The translations under genes were made by a program, and so were the position numbers. From Microtetraspora glauca (lineage in GTDB: Bacteria; Actinomycetota; Actinomycetes; Streptosporangiales; Streptosporangiaceae): a stretch of 64,000 nt of DNA. A model generated the notes under the pieces. It had not been told where the DNA came from and did not search any database. It saw nothing but the letters and a program-made list of their open reading frames with translations. This document shows positions 9,091 through 18,001 of this stretch, one piece after another. The stretch's first letter is position 1. Each line of letters begins with the position of its first letter. The stretch spans positions 868,001-932,000 of the forward strand of contig BBYL01000007.1 in assembly GCA_001570385.1 (NCBI GenBank). The letters run 5' to 3'.

Positions 9091-9471
9091 ATGAAGCGGG
9101 AGATCCGTACATCTGAGGGCGCACCGCCGGTCGGGGCGTACTCGCAGGGGCTCGTCGTCGGTGATTTCCTCTACACCTCCGGTATGGGCCCCCTCGATCC
9201 GGAGACCGGAGAGGTCGTGGGCGCTGACGTGGCCGCCCAGACGCACCGGACTATGCGCAACCTCGGCGCCGTGCTCGCGGCGGAGGGGCTGACCTTCGAC
9301 GACGTCGTCAAGGCCACCGTCCATCTGCAGAACCTCAAGGAGGATTTCGCCGCGTACAACGAGGTCTACAAGTCGTATTTCAACGCGCCCTACCCGGTGC
9401 GTACGACGGTCGGTTCCGACCTGAAGGACATCCTGGTCGAGATCGACTTCGTGGCGTACAAGGGTCGCTGA
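9091..9471 (+). CDS. ridA: RidA-family enamine/imine deaminase
   Basis: 126 residues, standard YjgF/YER057c/UK114 length. It contains GAYSQGLVVGDFLYTSG near the N-terminus and YPVRTTVGSDL with Arg104, the residue that binds the substrate carboxylate in active RidA proteins. It hydrolyses reactive 2-aminoacrylate or imines to keto acids and ammonia. Its place directly after a D-serine-dehydratase-like PLP gene supports detoxification of that enzyme's product. The start is the ATG at 9091. Confidence 0.93.
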   Translation: MKREIRTSEGAPPVGAYSQGLVVGDFLYTSGMGPLDPETGEVVGADVAAQTHRTMRNLGAVLAAEGLTFDDVVKATVHLQNLKEDFAAYNEVYKSYFNAPYPVRTTVGSDLKDILVEIDFVAYKGR

Positions 9472-9472
9472 C

Positions 9473-10681
9473 GTGGACAGCTCGCTTTACGTCTTCGTCG
9501 AGGACCTGCGCGGCGAGGGAATGGACAAGGTCCTCGACCGGGTCTCCGGATACGGCGCGAAAGGGGTGACGATCGCCGCCGCCTACCACCGGGCCCGGGA
9601 CGTCACCCCGCACGGCGCCTCCCGGGTGACGCTCAGGCGCGACGGTGTGCACTTCCCGCCACCCGAGGACATCTTCGCCGGGCTGCGGCTGATCCCCCCG
9701 GTGCAGGAGGGCGCGGACGAACGGCCGCTCGCCGAGTTGCGCCGCGCCTGCACCGAGCGCGGGCTGAAGATGCACGCCTGGACGGTCTTCCTGCACAACA
9801 CGACGCTCGGGCTGGCCTTCCCCGACGTCACCGTGCAGAACTGCTTCGGCGATCGGGGATCCCCCGCCGATCTCTGTCCGGCGCACCCCGACGTCCGCGC
9901 GTACGCGGTGGCGCTCGGCCGCGCCGCCGCCCGGCAGGGAGTGGACAGCGTGGTGGCGGAGGCGCTGCACTTCGGCACGTTCGGCCACGGTTATCACCAT
10001 GAGCGGTGCTTCGTGGCGCTCGGGCCGATGGACGCGTTCCTGTTCGGTCTGTGCTTCTGCGACCAGTGCATGCGCCGCGCCACGGACCTCGGAGTGAACG
10101 CCGAGGTCGCCCGCGAGGAGTGCGCCCGCATCGTCGGAGGTGTCCTGGACGGCGACCCGCCCGCCCAGGGCGAGGTGACGCGCGCCGCGCTGACCGCCTA
10201 CGCCGGTCCGGAGGTCGTCGCGTACGCACGGGCGCGCTCGGAGACCGTGACGTCCCTCGTCGCCGAGGTGTCGGAGGCGGTGAGCGCGGAAGGAGCGCGG
10301 CTGACCTTCATGGACGCGACCGGCGCCTGCAAGGGGTACGCCGACGGCCTCCCGCCCGCGGGTCTCGCCGCCCACGACGCCTGGCAGCTCGGGGTGGACC
10401 TGGTCGCGCTGGGGGACATCGTGCCGTCGTTCGCGGTTCTCGCGTACGCCAGGGACGCCGCCCGGGTGGCCGACGACGTCGCCGCCTACCAGCGGTCGGT
10501 GGGCAAGGACCGGGAACTGCGCGCCGTACTGCGGCCGGGTTCGCCCGACACCGACTCCGAGGATCGGCTCGCGGCCAAGGTCCGCGCCGCCAGGGCCGCC
10601 GGTGCCGAGGCGGTCGACTTCTACGCGTACGGCCTGGCGCCCTTCGACGTTCTCGGACGCATCCCGGGGGCGCTCGCGTAG
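9473..10681 (+). CDS. unknown 402-residue protein of the D-amino-acid operon
   Basis: Begins at a GTG one base after the ridA stop, so it is certainly co-transcribed. The sequence has no signal peptide. Visible points are an opening SLYVFVEDLRGEG, a run of alternating strand/helix segments suggestive of a TIM barrel, a GHGYHHERC stretch near 180 and a Cys pair in CFCDQC near 200. HHERC and CFCDQC could bind metal. I do not recognise a characterised family. Some putative glycosidase or sugar-isomerase-like barrels look similar, but the context argues for a role in D-amino-acid or peptidoglycan-derived substrate metabolism. Function unassigned. Confidence 0.7.
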   Translation: MDSSLYVFVEDLRGEGMDKVLDRVSGYGAKGVTIAAAYHRARDVTPHGASRVTLRRDGVHFPPPEDIFAGLRLIPPVQEGADERPLAELRRACTERGLKMHAWTVFLHNTTLGLAFPDVTVQNCFGDRGSPADLCPAHPDVRAYAVALGRAAARQGVDSVVAEALHFGTFGHGYHHERCFVALGPMDAFLFGLCFCDQCMRRATDLGVNAEVAREECARIVGGVLDGDPPAQGEVTRAALTAYAGPEVVAYARARSETVTSLVAEVSEAVSAEGARLTFMDATGACKGYADGLPPAGLAAHDAWQLGVDLVALGDIVPSFAVLAYARDAARVADDVAAYQRSVGKDRELRAVLRPGSPDTDSEDRLAAKVRAARAAGAEAVDFYAYGLAPFDVLGRIPGALA

Positions 10682-10697
10682 CCCCGGGCCGGTCGCC

Positions 10698-11858
10698 TCA
10701 GGGAGAGCGCGTCCAGATCCAGCCGGAGCTGTCCTCGTCGTAGCTGGGGTGACCGCCCACGGCGAACACACGATCGCCGCCGGGCACCCGGGCGAGGGCC
10801 ACCGCCCTGGGGTCGGCCCCCGGTTGGGGTGGGATCCCCTCGTCCGTCCAGCCGCCGTCGCGCGCGTGGTGCAGGATCGACACCGGATGGACGGCGGCGG
10901 CCCAGAAACCGCCGTGCCCGTCGGCGGTGACGGCGCTGAACGCGCCCGCGACGGCCCTGCCGGCGTGGTCCGGGTGGGCGGGGACGTCCAGGGCGGTCCA
11001 GCGGTCGCCGTCGAAGCGCAGCGCCACGGGCTCCGCCCCTGTCCCGGTGCTGACCGTCCCGACTGCCCAGACCTCGTTCGGGGACACCGCGTCCACGTCC
11101 CGCAGCGAAAGGGGTGGCGTGCCGTCGCCCGGCCAGGGCGGGCCCGGCACGTCCAGCGCCGGGAACCCGGGGTCGCCCATGGTCAGCGCGGTCCAGGCGC
11201 GGCCGTCCCAGTGCAGGACGGTGGTCTGGCTGATCGCCCACACGTCGTCTGGCGAGGTCGCGCTGATCCCGTAGATCGTCGAGACGCCCGCGGGCAGTTC
11301 GGACTCGGACCAGCGGCCGCCGGACCACCTGCCCACGAAGGCGCGCCGCGGCTCGGACGTGGTCGAGCCGGCCACCCACACGTCGTCGGGTCCCGACGCG
11401 GCGGCCGAACTCACCCAGCGCCCGTCCTGCCCGTCCTGCCCGCCCATGCTCGTCCAGCCGGTGCCGTTCCACCGCCACGCGCGGGCGGTGTGGTCGAACA
11501 CCCACACCTCGCTCGGGGACGTGGCGACCACCGCGGCGGCGGGCTTCGCGCCCTCCGGCGCTCGCACGTCGCGCCACCGGCCGCCGCTCCAGCGCATGAT
11601 GGACGGGTCCACCTCGTTGTGGTAGCCGACCGTCCAGGCGTCGTGCGCGGTGGTCGCCACGACGTCGACCAGGGAACCGCCCGAGCCGCTGTCGCCGACC
11701 ACACTCCAGCGGGGGCTCACGGCGGTGGCCGTCGGCCGCGACCGGGCGTCGGCCGTACCGTGCGGCGTGTTCCGGTGTCCCGTCGGCTCCGCCGGTTGGA
11801 GCGAGGCGCATCCCGCCAGCGTGACCATGATCACTGCCAGCGGAAGCCGTTTCAGCAT
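10698..11858 (-). CDS. secreted beta-propeller-like lipoprotein
   Basis: 386 residues with a lipoprotein signal: MLKRLPLAVIMVTLAGC, lipobox LAGC, lipidated Cys17. The mature part carries at least five repeats of about 45-60 residues centred on variants of SPDDVWAVG (TTAHDAWTVG, TSPSEVWVFD, SGPDDVWVAG, TSPDDVWAIS, VSPNEVWAVG), which fits a beta-propeller with Trp-rich blades. No enzymatic residues are evident. It stands alone, convergent with the D-amino-acid operon. Confidence 0.75.
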   Translation of the reverse strand: MLKRLPLAVIMVTLAGCASLQPAEPTGHRNTPHGTADARSRPTATAVSPRWSVVGDSGSGGSLVDVVATTAHDAWTVGYHNEVDPSIMRWSGGRWRDVRAPEGAKPAAAVVATSPSEVWVFDHTARAWRWNGTGWTSMGGQDGQDGRWVSSAAASGPDDVWVAGSTTSEPRRAFVGRWSGGRWSESELPAGVSTIYGISATSPDDVWAISQTTVLHWDGRAWTALTMGDPGFPALDVPGPPWPGDGTPPLSLRDVDAVSPNEVWAVGTVSTGTGAEPVALRFDGDRWTALDVPAHPDHAGRAVAGAFSAVTADGHGGFWAAAVHPVSILHHARDGGWTDEGIPPQPGADPRAVALARVPGGDRVFAVGGHPSYDEDSSGWIWTRSP

Positions 11859-11938
11859 CCGGCGAGTATAGGGGCGCGGCCCCCCGGTTTGGGGGCATTC
11901 GCCCTAGTACGGGGGGCCTGGTGCGAGCGGACCGCGAC

Positions 11939-12934
11939 CTAAGCCGACTCGCGGACGACCAGTTCGGTGGGGAGGATCACCGGGTCGGCCGGGCCGCCCT
12001 CGAACAGCCCGAGCAGGAGTTTGACCATCGCCGCCGCCTGTTCGGTGAACGGGTGCCTGATCGTGGTGAGCGGGGGCTCGGTGAACTTGGCCGCCTCGAT
12101 GTCGTCGAAGCCGACCACGGCCACGTCGTCGGGAACCCGTCTGCCCGTCTGCCGGAGCGACTGCAGCGCGCCGACGGCCATCAGGTCGTTGGCCACGAAG
12201 ACGGCGTCGAGGTCCGGGTCGTCCCGCAGGAGTTGGCGCATGGCCACCGCGCCGGACTCGCGGGTGAAGTCGCCGACGGCGACGATCGAGCGGCGGTCGG
12301 ATTCGCGCAGCATGTTGCGGTATCCGGCCAGCCGGTCCTGGCCGCCGATCATGTCTTGCGGCCCGGCGATCGTCGCGATGCGGCGCCGTCCCCTGTCCAG
12401 CAGGTGCCGTACGGCCTTCTCGGCGCCGCCCACGTTGTCGTTGTCCACGTACGGCAGGGGCACGGGAACGGCGGGCCTGCCGTACGAGACGATCGGCACG
12501 GACATGCGGGTGATCGCGGCGGGGAGCGGGTCGGCGCCGTGCATCGAGATCAGCATGACGCCGTCCACGTGGCCGCCGGCGATGTAGCGTTCGATCCTCG
12601 CGTGGCTCTTGGGCGAGCCCGCCAGCATCAGCACCACCTGCCGGTCGGCGGCCTCCAGTTCCAGGCTGGCCGACCTGATGACCGTGGAGAACATCGGGTC
12701 CTCCGAGAAGACCCTGGTCGGCGGTTCGGACACGACGAGGGCGATCGAGTCGGTCCGCTGCGTGACCAGGCTGCGCGCGGCCGAGTTGGGCACATATCCC
12801 AGCTCGTCGACCGCGCGCATCACGGCCTCTCTGATCTGCGGCGTCACCGTCGCCTGGCCGTTCACGACCCGGGAGACGGTCGCGCGCGACACCCCCGCAC
12901 GCGCGGCGACCGCCTCCAGCGTGGGTCGTTTCAT
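11939..12934 (-). CDS. LacI-family transcriptional regulator of the beta-glucan locus
   Basis: 331 residues from the ATG at 12934. The HTH ([22 protein letters not shown], residues 4-25) is followed by the hinge helix (AARSL) and a periplasmic-binding-like effector domain ending [22 protein letters not shown]. It shares an ATGA junction (12931-12934) with the upstream beta-glucosidase gene, so it is the last gene of that operon. Four palindromes of the GAGAGCGCTCTC type before the binding-protein and GH81 genes are the likely operators. An oligosaccharide released from beta-1,3-glucan is a plausible inducer (inference). Confidence 0.93.
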   Translation of the reverse strand: MKRPTLEAVAARAGVSRATVSRVVNGQATVTPQIREAVMRAVDELGYVPNSAARSLVTQRTDSIALVVSEPPTRVFSEDPMFSTVIRSASLELEAADRQVVLMLAGSPKSHARIERYIAGGHVDGVMLISMHGADPLPAAITRMSVPIVSYGRPAVPVPLPYVDNDNVGGAEKAVRHLLDRGRRRIATIAGPQDMIGGQDRLAGYRNMLRESDRRSIVAVGDFTRESGAVAMRQLLRDDPDLDAVFVANDLMAVGALQSLRQTGRRVPDDVAVVGFDDIEAAKFTEPPLTTIRHPFTEQAAAMVKLLLGLFEGGPADPVILPTELVVRESA

Positions 12935-14364
12935 TCGTCCCCCTGAGAACCGTAGGAGAGCCCGTTGCGGCTGATGACCTCGCGATACCACAGCGCGCTC
13001 TCCTTGGGAATGCGCCGCTGGGTCGCGAAGTCGACGTACACGATGCCGAACCTCTTGTGGTAGCCGTAGGCCCACTCGAAGTTGTCCAGCAGTGACCATA
13101 CGAGATAACCCCGCAGGTCCGCACCGGCGGATATCGCCGCGTGCGCGGCACGCAGGTGCGCGTCCAGATAGCCGACCCGCTCGGCGTCGGCGACCCGCCC
13201 GTCCCGGACGACGTCGTCGAAGGCGGCGCCGTTCTCGGTGACCAGCAGGCCCACCTCGGGATAGTCGCGCGACAGCCGCAGCAGGAGCGACTCCAGACCG
13301 GCCGGGTCGATGGGCCAGTCCATCGCGGTCGTCGGCCCGGCCGGCGGATCGAACCGGATGCCCTCGCTGCCGGGGAACGCCGGGTTCGCCGGCTCTCCGG
13401 GGGCGGAGGAGACGAAGGACGGGTTGTAGTAGTTGATCCCGAGAAGTTCCAGCGGCTGGTGGATGATCTCCAGGTCGCCGTCGCGGATGTGGCCGAGTCC
13501 GCCGTGCCTCTCGGCGATCTCCAGCACGTCGCGCGGGTAGTGCCCGCGCAGCGCGGGATCGAGGAACTGCCGGTTGAGCAGCCCGTCCACCCTGGTCACG
13601 GCCGCCACGGCATCGTCCGGACCGATCACCGGCGCCAGGTTGAGGGTCAGCGCGATCTCGGCCGCGCCGGCCGTACGGAGTGCCGAGGCGGCCAGCCCGT
13701 GCCCGAGCAGCAGGTGGTGCGCGGCGCGGAACGCGGCGGCCGGATCCTCCCGTCCCGGCGCGTGCACGCCCGAGCAGTAGCCGAGGAAGGCCGCCACCCA
13801 CGGCTCGTTCAGCGTCGTCCAGGTCCGGATCCGGTCACCGAGCCGATCGTGTACGGCTGCCGCGTAGTCGGCGAACCGGTACGCGACGTCCCTGGACGTC
13901 CAGCCGCCGGCGTCCTCGAGCGCCTGGGGCAGGTCCCAGTGGTAGAGCGTCGGGTAGGGCACGATGCCGTGCGCGAGGAGCTCGTCCACGAGCCGGTCGT
14001 AGAAGTCCAGCCCCCGCGCGTTGACCGGGCCGGAACCGGTGGGGCACACCCGCGGCCAGGCGACGGAGAACCGGTAGGCCGCCAGGCCGAGCCCGGCCAT
14101 GAGCCGGACGTCCTCCTCGTAGCGGTGGTAGTGGTCGCAGGCGACGTCCCCGGTGTGGCCGTCGGCCACCTTGCCCGGCACGCGGGAGAAACCGTCCCAG
14201 ATGGAGGGCCCCCTGCCGTGCTCGGCGGCGGCCCCTTCGATCTGGTACGCGGCGGTCGCGGCACCCCAGACGAAGCCGTCGGGGAAGGCCAGCCGTCGCC
14301 CGTGGCGTCCGTCCGGCTCGACGTCCCCGTCCTGCCCCCGGGACGCGGTGGTCGTGGCGCTCAT
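12931..14364 (-). CDS. GH1 family beta-glucosidase
   Basis: 477 residues. Starts [19 protein letters not shown], the classic GH1 entry. The acid/base glutamate is in TTLNEPW and the nucleophile glutamate in VTENGAA. The ending [19 protein letters not shown] is also family-typical. There is no signal peptide, so it acts in the cytosol on imported oligosaccharides. The start at 14364 overlaps the stop of the permease gene (ATGA), and its own stop overlaps the LacI start. In this operon it would finish degradation of imported beta-glucan fragments to glucose. Confidence 0.95.
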   Translation of the reverse strand: MSATTTASRGQDGDVEPDGRHGRRLAFPDGFVWGAATAAYQIEGAAAEHGRGPSIWDGFSRVPGKVADGHTGDVACDHYHRYEEDVRLMAGLGLAAYRFSVAWPRVCPTGSGPVNARGLDFYDRLVDELLAHGIVPYPTLYHWDLPQALEDAGGWTSRDVAYRFADYAAAVHDRLGDRIRTWTTLNEPWVAAFLGYCSGVHAPGREDPAAAFRAAHHLLLGHGLAASALRTAGAAEIALTLNLAPVIGPDDAVAAVTRVDGLLNRQFLDPALRGHYPRDVLEIAERHGGLGHIRDGDLEIIHQPLELLGINYYNPSFVSSAPGEPANPAFPGSEGIRFDPPAGPTTAMDWPIDPAGLESLLLRLSRDYPEVGLLVTENGAAFDDVVRDGRVADAERVGYLDAHLRAAHAAISAGADLRGYLVWSLLDNFEWAYGYHKRFGIVYVDFATQRRIPKESALWYREVISRNGLSYGSQGDE

Positions 14365-15188
14365 CCTTTGACAGCTCCCTGCATGATTCCTCCGATGATC
14401 TGCTTGCCGAGAAGGACGAAGACGAGCACGAGCGGCAGCGTCGCCACCGCCGTCCCGGTCAGCCCGAGCGTGAAGTCGCGGACGTACCCGCTGGCGAGCT
14501 GGGACAGCGCGACCTGCACCGTCGGGTCGTCCGGGGTGAGGACGACCAGCGGCCAGAAGTAGTCGTTCCAGGCCGTCATGAAGGTCAGCATCCCGAGCAC
14601 GGCCGCGGCGGGCCGCGCCGCCGGGACGACGACGTGCCGGAACAGCCGCCACGTGCCGCAGCCGTCGATCCGCCCGGCTTCGAGCAACTCGGTGGGGAGC
14701 GCCCGGCTGAGGTACTGCGTCATGAAGAACACGCCGAACGCGTTGACCAGCGCGGGCACGATCACGGCGTACAGCTTCCCGGTCCACTCCAGCTTGATCA
14801 TCAGCATGTAGAGCGGGATGATGCCGAGCTGCGTCGGGACCATCATGGTCACCACGGTCAGCAGCAGCAGCGCGTTCCGCCCCCGGAAGCGCAGCTTGGC
14901 GAACGCGAAGCCGGCCAGCGTGGAGAAGAACGTCACCGAGACGGTGATCGTGCCCGCCACCACGAACGAGTTGACCAGCGCCAGCGCGAACGGCGTGGTG
15001 TCGAAGACCCGCGACACGTTCGCGACGAAGTTGCCGCCCGGCAGCAGCGGAGGCGGCATCTCGGCCATCGCCGCGTTGTCGTGCGAGGCGACGATCACGC
15101 TCCAGTAGACGGGGAAGGCGGAGAAGAACGCCACCGCCAGCAGGGTGAGATAGGTGAGCGGGTTCCTGCGAAACCAGCCGCTAGACAT
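14361..15188 (-). CDS. carbohydrate ABC transporter permease (MalG type)
   Basis: 275 residues with six predicted membrane helices and the cytoplasmic EAA loop ([27 protein letters not shown]) that contacts the ATPase. It is the second permease of a CUT1 sugar importer. Its ATG at 15188 lies inside the last codons of the first permease (8-base overlap). No ATPase gene is present in the cluster, so a shared MsiK-like ATPase encoded elsewhere is expected, as is common in actinomycetes. Confidence 0.92.
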   Translation of the reverse strand: MSSGWFRRNPLTYLTLLAVAFFSAFPVYWSVIVASHDNAAMAEMPPPLLPGGNFVANVSRVFDTTPFALALVNSFVVAGTITVSVTFFSTLAGFAFAKLRFRGRNALLLLTVVTMMVPTQLGIIPLYMLMIKLEWTGKLYAVIVPALVNAFGVFFMTQYLSRALPTELLEAGRIDGCGTWRLFRHVVVPAARPAAAVLGMLTFMTAWNDYFWPLVVLTPDDPTVQVALSQLASGYVRDFTLGLTGTAVATLPLVLVFVLLGKQIIGGIMQGAVKG

Positions 15189-16179
15189 CGAGTCCTCCGC
15201 GCATCCTGCGTACCACCAGGTAGTTGAATCCGACGACGACCACGACGAGCAGGAACATCACCCACGCGGCGGCCGAGGCGTAGCCGAACTCGAAGCTCCG
15301 GAAGCCCTTCTCGTACAAGTAGAGCGCGAGGGTCTGGAACTGCCTGTCGGTGCCGCCCGTGGTCGACGCGCCGTTGCTCACCTGGGCGCCGAACAGCAGC
15401 GGCTCGGCGATGATCTGCATGGAGCCGATCGTGGTGACGATGACCGTGAAGATGATGGTCGGGCGGATCATCGGGATCGTGATGCCCCAGAGCTGCCTGG
15501 CCGCCGAGGCGCCGTCGATGGTCGCGGCCTCGTAGATCTCCCGTGGTACGGCCTGCATCGCGGCCAGGTAGATGAGCGCGTTGTACCCGGTCCACCGCCA
15601 CATGATCATGGTGGCGATGGCGACGTGGGAGGACGCCACGTGCGCCTGCCAGTACACCCGGTCGATGCCGACGAGGTCCAGGAACGCGTTGACCAGGCCG
15701 AAGTCACGGCCGAAGAGCTGGCTGAAGATCACCACGACCGCGACGACGCTGGTGACGTTCGGCAGCAGCAGCGTGATGCGGAACAGCGTCTGCGCCCGGA
15801 GCGGCCGGTTCAGCAGGTGGGCCAGCACCAGCGCGAGCACCAACTGGGGTGCCGCCGACAGGACGCCGATCGACAGCGTGTTGAACGCCGCGTTCCAGAA
15901 GTAGCCGTCGGCGAACAGCTCCCGGTAGTTGTCCAGGCCGATGAACGGGTTGGCGCTGCTCAGCAGGTTCCAGTCGTGCAGCGAGACCCACGCCGTGTAG
16001 ATCAGCGGGAAGAGGCCGAACGCGGCGAAGAGCAGGAAGAACGGCGCGACGTAGGCGTAGGGGGAGACCTTCCGGTCCAGCCGATGGCGCCACGGCGAGG
16101 TCGCCGCTCCCGCACGGCTCCCGTCCGGCCGCGGTCGCGGCGGTGTCTCGGGGGTCGGCGCCCGATGGGCGACGGGCAT
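15181..16179 (-). CDS. carbohydrate ABC transporter permease (MalF type)
   Basis: 332 residues from the ATG at 16179, which has GAAAGGAGT just upstream. An in-frame start farther upstream lacks a comparable site. The N-terminus is hydrophilic and Pro/Arg-rich. Six or so helices follow, with the EAA loop EIYEAATIDGASAARQLWGI. It pairs with the 14361-15188 permease and the 16261 binding lipoprotein. A hairpin at 16224-16249 separates it from the binding-protein gene. Confidence 0.92.
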   Translation of the reverse strand: MPVAHRAPTPETPPRPRPDGSRAGAATSPWRHRLDRKVSPYAYVAPFFLLFAAFGLFPLIYTAWVSLHDWNLLSSANPFIGLDNYRELFADGYFWNAAFNTLSIGVLSAAPQLVLALVLAHLLNRPLRAQTLFRITLLLPNVTSVVAVVVIFSQLFGRDFGLVNAFLDLVGIDRVYWQAHVASSHVAIATMIMWRWTGYNALIYLAAMQAVPREIYEAATIDGASAARQLWGITIPMIRPTIIFTVIVTTIGSMQIIAEPLLFGAQVSNGASTTGGTDRQFQTLALYLYEKGFRSFEFGYASAAAWVMFLLVVVVVGFNYLVVRRMRGGLDV

Positions 16180-16223
16180 CGGGACTCCTTTCGTTCCGGT
16201 TGTTCCGGACGTTCCGGTCGTTC

Positions 16224-16249
16224 GGTGGGCCCCACGGCCGGGGCCCACC
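16224..16249 (-). promoter_or_regulatory. intra-operon stem-loop after the binding-protein gene
   Basis: GGTGGGCCCC pairs perfectly with GGGGCCCACC around a 6-base loop, 11 bases past the stop of the solute-binding-protein gene and before the permease genes. Hairpins here commonly protect or partially terminate the message so that binding protein is made in excess. Next to it (about 16190-16225) a GTTCCGG motif recurs about four times at 9-10 base spacing. Confidence 0.6.
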
Positions 16250-16260
16250 CGGGCGCCTGG

Positions 16261-17568
16261 CTACTTGATGTTCTCGACGTCCTTGAGGACCTGGGCCCAC
16301 GCCTGCTCGGGGGTCTGCTGCCCCTGCTCGACCCGGCCGAGGCCGTTGCCGATCGCCGTGCGCACGTCGCCCTCCTTGGGGCCGAGGTGCTGCGGCTTGA
16401 GGTTCTTGGCGGCGTCGGCGTAGATCTTGCCGACGGGGGCGCCGTTGAAGAAGTCCTTGGTGAAGTTCTGGATGTCCGGCTGGTCGTACAGCGCCGGGAT
16501 CGAGGGGAAGTTGCCGATCGCCTTGAAGACCGCGGCCTGGCTGTCGGCCGAGGTCAGGAAGTCGACCAGCTCCGCCGCCTCCTTGGGGTGCTTGCTCTGC
16601 TTGGGCACCGTGAGGTGCGTGCCGCCGGCGTTGCCCGCGCCGCCGGGGACGGTGGCGATGTCCCACTTGCCGGCCGCGTTCTTGGCCTGGTCCTGGATGT
16701 ACGCCGTCATCCAGGCCGGGCAGATGATCGTGGCGAAGGAGCCCTTGGCGAACCCGGTGTTCCACTCGGGCGTCCACGCGCCGATCTTGGCGGACAGGTC
16801 GTCCTTGATCATCTGGACCGACAGGTCCCAGGCCTTCTTCACGTCCGGGTTGCTGGCGACGACGACGTTGTCCTGCGCGTCGTACACGCCGACCGGTGCC
16901 TGCGCGATCATCGCGCGAATGATCTCGCCGGGGCTGTCGAAGAACTTCGTGCCCTTGTCGGCGGCGGCGCCGAACTTCTTGCCGGTCTCGATGTACTGGT
17001 CCCAGGTGGGCCACAGCGCCGACACCTCGTCGCGCTTGGTCGGCAGGCCGGCCTTCTTGAACAGGTCGGTGCGGTAGCACATGGCCAGGCCGCCGACGTC
17101 GGTGCCGAGGCCCACCACGGCGCCGTTCGCTCCGACGCCCTGCTGCCACTTCCAGTCGAGGTAGTCGCCCTGGCGCTTGTCGAGCCCGTACTGCCTGAGG
17201 TCCTGGAACCGGTCGGGCTGCGCGGTGAACTGGCTGATGAACCCGACCTCGATGCCCTCGACGTCGGCGGCGCCCGCGCCGGTGGCGAGGTGCGCGGCGA
17301 GGTTGGTGTGGTGGTCGGCGTAGGCCGCCTGGCGCTCCTCGATCTCGATGTTCGGGTGCGTCTTCCTGAACTCCTCGTACAGCGGCTTGAAACCGAAGTC
17401 GCCGAACAGGCCGACGGTCAGCTTGATCTTCTCGGCCGGCGCGGCCGAGTCTCCGCTCGCGGGGGAGGAGCCGCCGCCTCCACCGCACGCGGTGAGGGTC
17501 AGCAGCGTGGCGGCGACCATGGGGGCGAGCAGCCGGGTGATCCGGCGGCCCGTGCGGGGGATGCCCAT
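16261..17568 (-). CDS. ABC sugar-binding lipoprotein
   Basis: 435 residues. The lipoprotein signal ends in LTLTAC (Cys28), followed by a Gly/Ser/Pro-rich tether and then a family 1 solute-binding fold beginning KIKLTVGLFGDFGFKPLYEEF. It is first gene of the operon that also holds two permeases, GH1 and LacI. It sits outside the membrane and would capture oligosaccharides. The divergent GH81 endoglucanase and the shared operators suggest laminari-oligosaccharides (inference from context, not from binding residues). Confidence 0.93.
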   Translation of the reverse strand: MGIPRTGRRITRLLAPMVAATLLTLTACGGGGGSSPASGDSAAPAEKIKLTVGLFGDFGFKPLYEEFRKTHPNIEIEERQAAYADHHTNLAAHLATGAGAADVEGIEVGFISQFTAQPDRFQDLRQYGLDKRQGDYLDWKWQQGVGANGAVVGLGTDVGGLAMCYRTDLFKKAGLPTKRDEVSALWPTWDQYIETGKKFGAAADKGTKFFDSPGEIIRAMIAQAPVGVYDAQDNVVVASNPDVKKAWDLSVQMIKDDLSAKIGAWTPEWNTGFAKGSFATIICPAWMTAYIQDQAKNAAGKWDIATVPGGAGNAGGTHLTVPKQSKHPKEAAELVDFLTSADSQAAVFKAIGNFPSIPALYDQPDIQNFTKDFFNGAPVGKIYADAAKNLKPQHLGPKEGDVRTAIGNGLGRVEQGQQTPEQAWAQVLKDVENIK

Positions 17569-17603
17569 GAACCCTCCTCGGGTCCTGAATTAACGATCAT
17601 GAA

Positions 17604-17615
17604 GAGAGCGCTCTC
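17604..17615. promoter_or_regulatory. LacI-type operator 1
   Basis: Perfect palindrome GAGAGCGCTCTC, 36 bases upstream of the binding-protein start. The surrounding 16 bases are identical to operator 3. Confidence 0.8.
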
Positions 17616-17699
17616 CGACAAGATTCAGTCTCGCGTTTCGCAGCGTCAAGGGTTGGATCAGTAACGATCCCCGTTACCTGTTCACGTCCCCGAAATGCG

Positions 17700-17713
17700 T
17701 GAGAGCGCTCCCA
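17700..17713. promoter_or_regulatory. LacI-type operator 2
   Basis: TGAGAGCGCTCCCA, one base from the CebR-type consensus TGGGAGCGCTCCCA, 131 bases upstream of the binding-protein start. Confidence 0.75.
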
Positions 17714-17867
17714 CAGCACGAATCGCCAGGTGGGACAAGGTGTGGAGTGTCGCCGCCGCGCTCTTCCGCGCCCCAGGCCCTTCGTCCCGTGCGGGCCCGG
17801 TGCTGTGCGCGCCCGGTGGACAGGCGGGGCACCCTACGGTCCCCGCACCCTCGACCGCCCCATGGAA

Positions 17868-17879
17868 GAGAGCGCTCTC
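17868..17879. promoter_or_regulatory. LacI-type operator 3
   Basis: Perfect palindrome GAGAGCGCTCTC, just before the putative -35 of the GH81 promoter. Confidence 0.8.
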
Positions 17880-17945
17880 CTGATCTTCGAGAAACATTCT
17901 CTTTTCGTTGACATGCGGTTGACACGGATCTAGCGTCAGCGGCGC

Positions 17946-17959
17946 TGAGAGCGCTTCCA
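17946..17959. promoter_or_regulatory. LacI-type operator 4
   Basis: TGAGAGCGCTTCCA, an imperfect copy just downstream of the likely GH81 transcription start and 42 bases before the ATG. Confidence 0.75.
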
Positions 17960-18001
17960 GCCCGATTCCGCCTGAACCCCCCACTTCGCGGAGGTCGCTC
18001 C

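Larger units (their letters stand above)
17581..18001. promoter_or_regulatory. divergent promoter region of the beta-glucan locus
   Basis: About 420 bases without a gene between the binding-protein and GH81 genes. It holds four LacI-type operators (listed separately), two near each transcription unit, so both divergent promoters can be repressed together. TTGACA-(N14-17)-GGATCTAG (about 17909-17932) is a possible -35/-10 for the GH81 gene. I see no further gene in it. Confidence 0.75.

Noticed and set aside
12935..13801. N-terminal extension of the LacI frame across the GH1 gene
   Set aside because: The LacI HTH begins at the ATG 12934, which overlaps the GH1 stop. The extension is Arg/Gly-rich shadow sequence.
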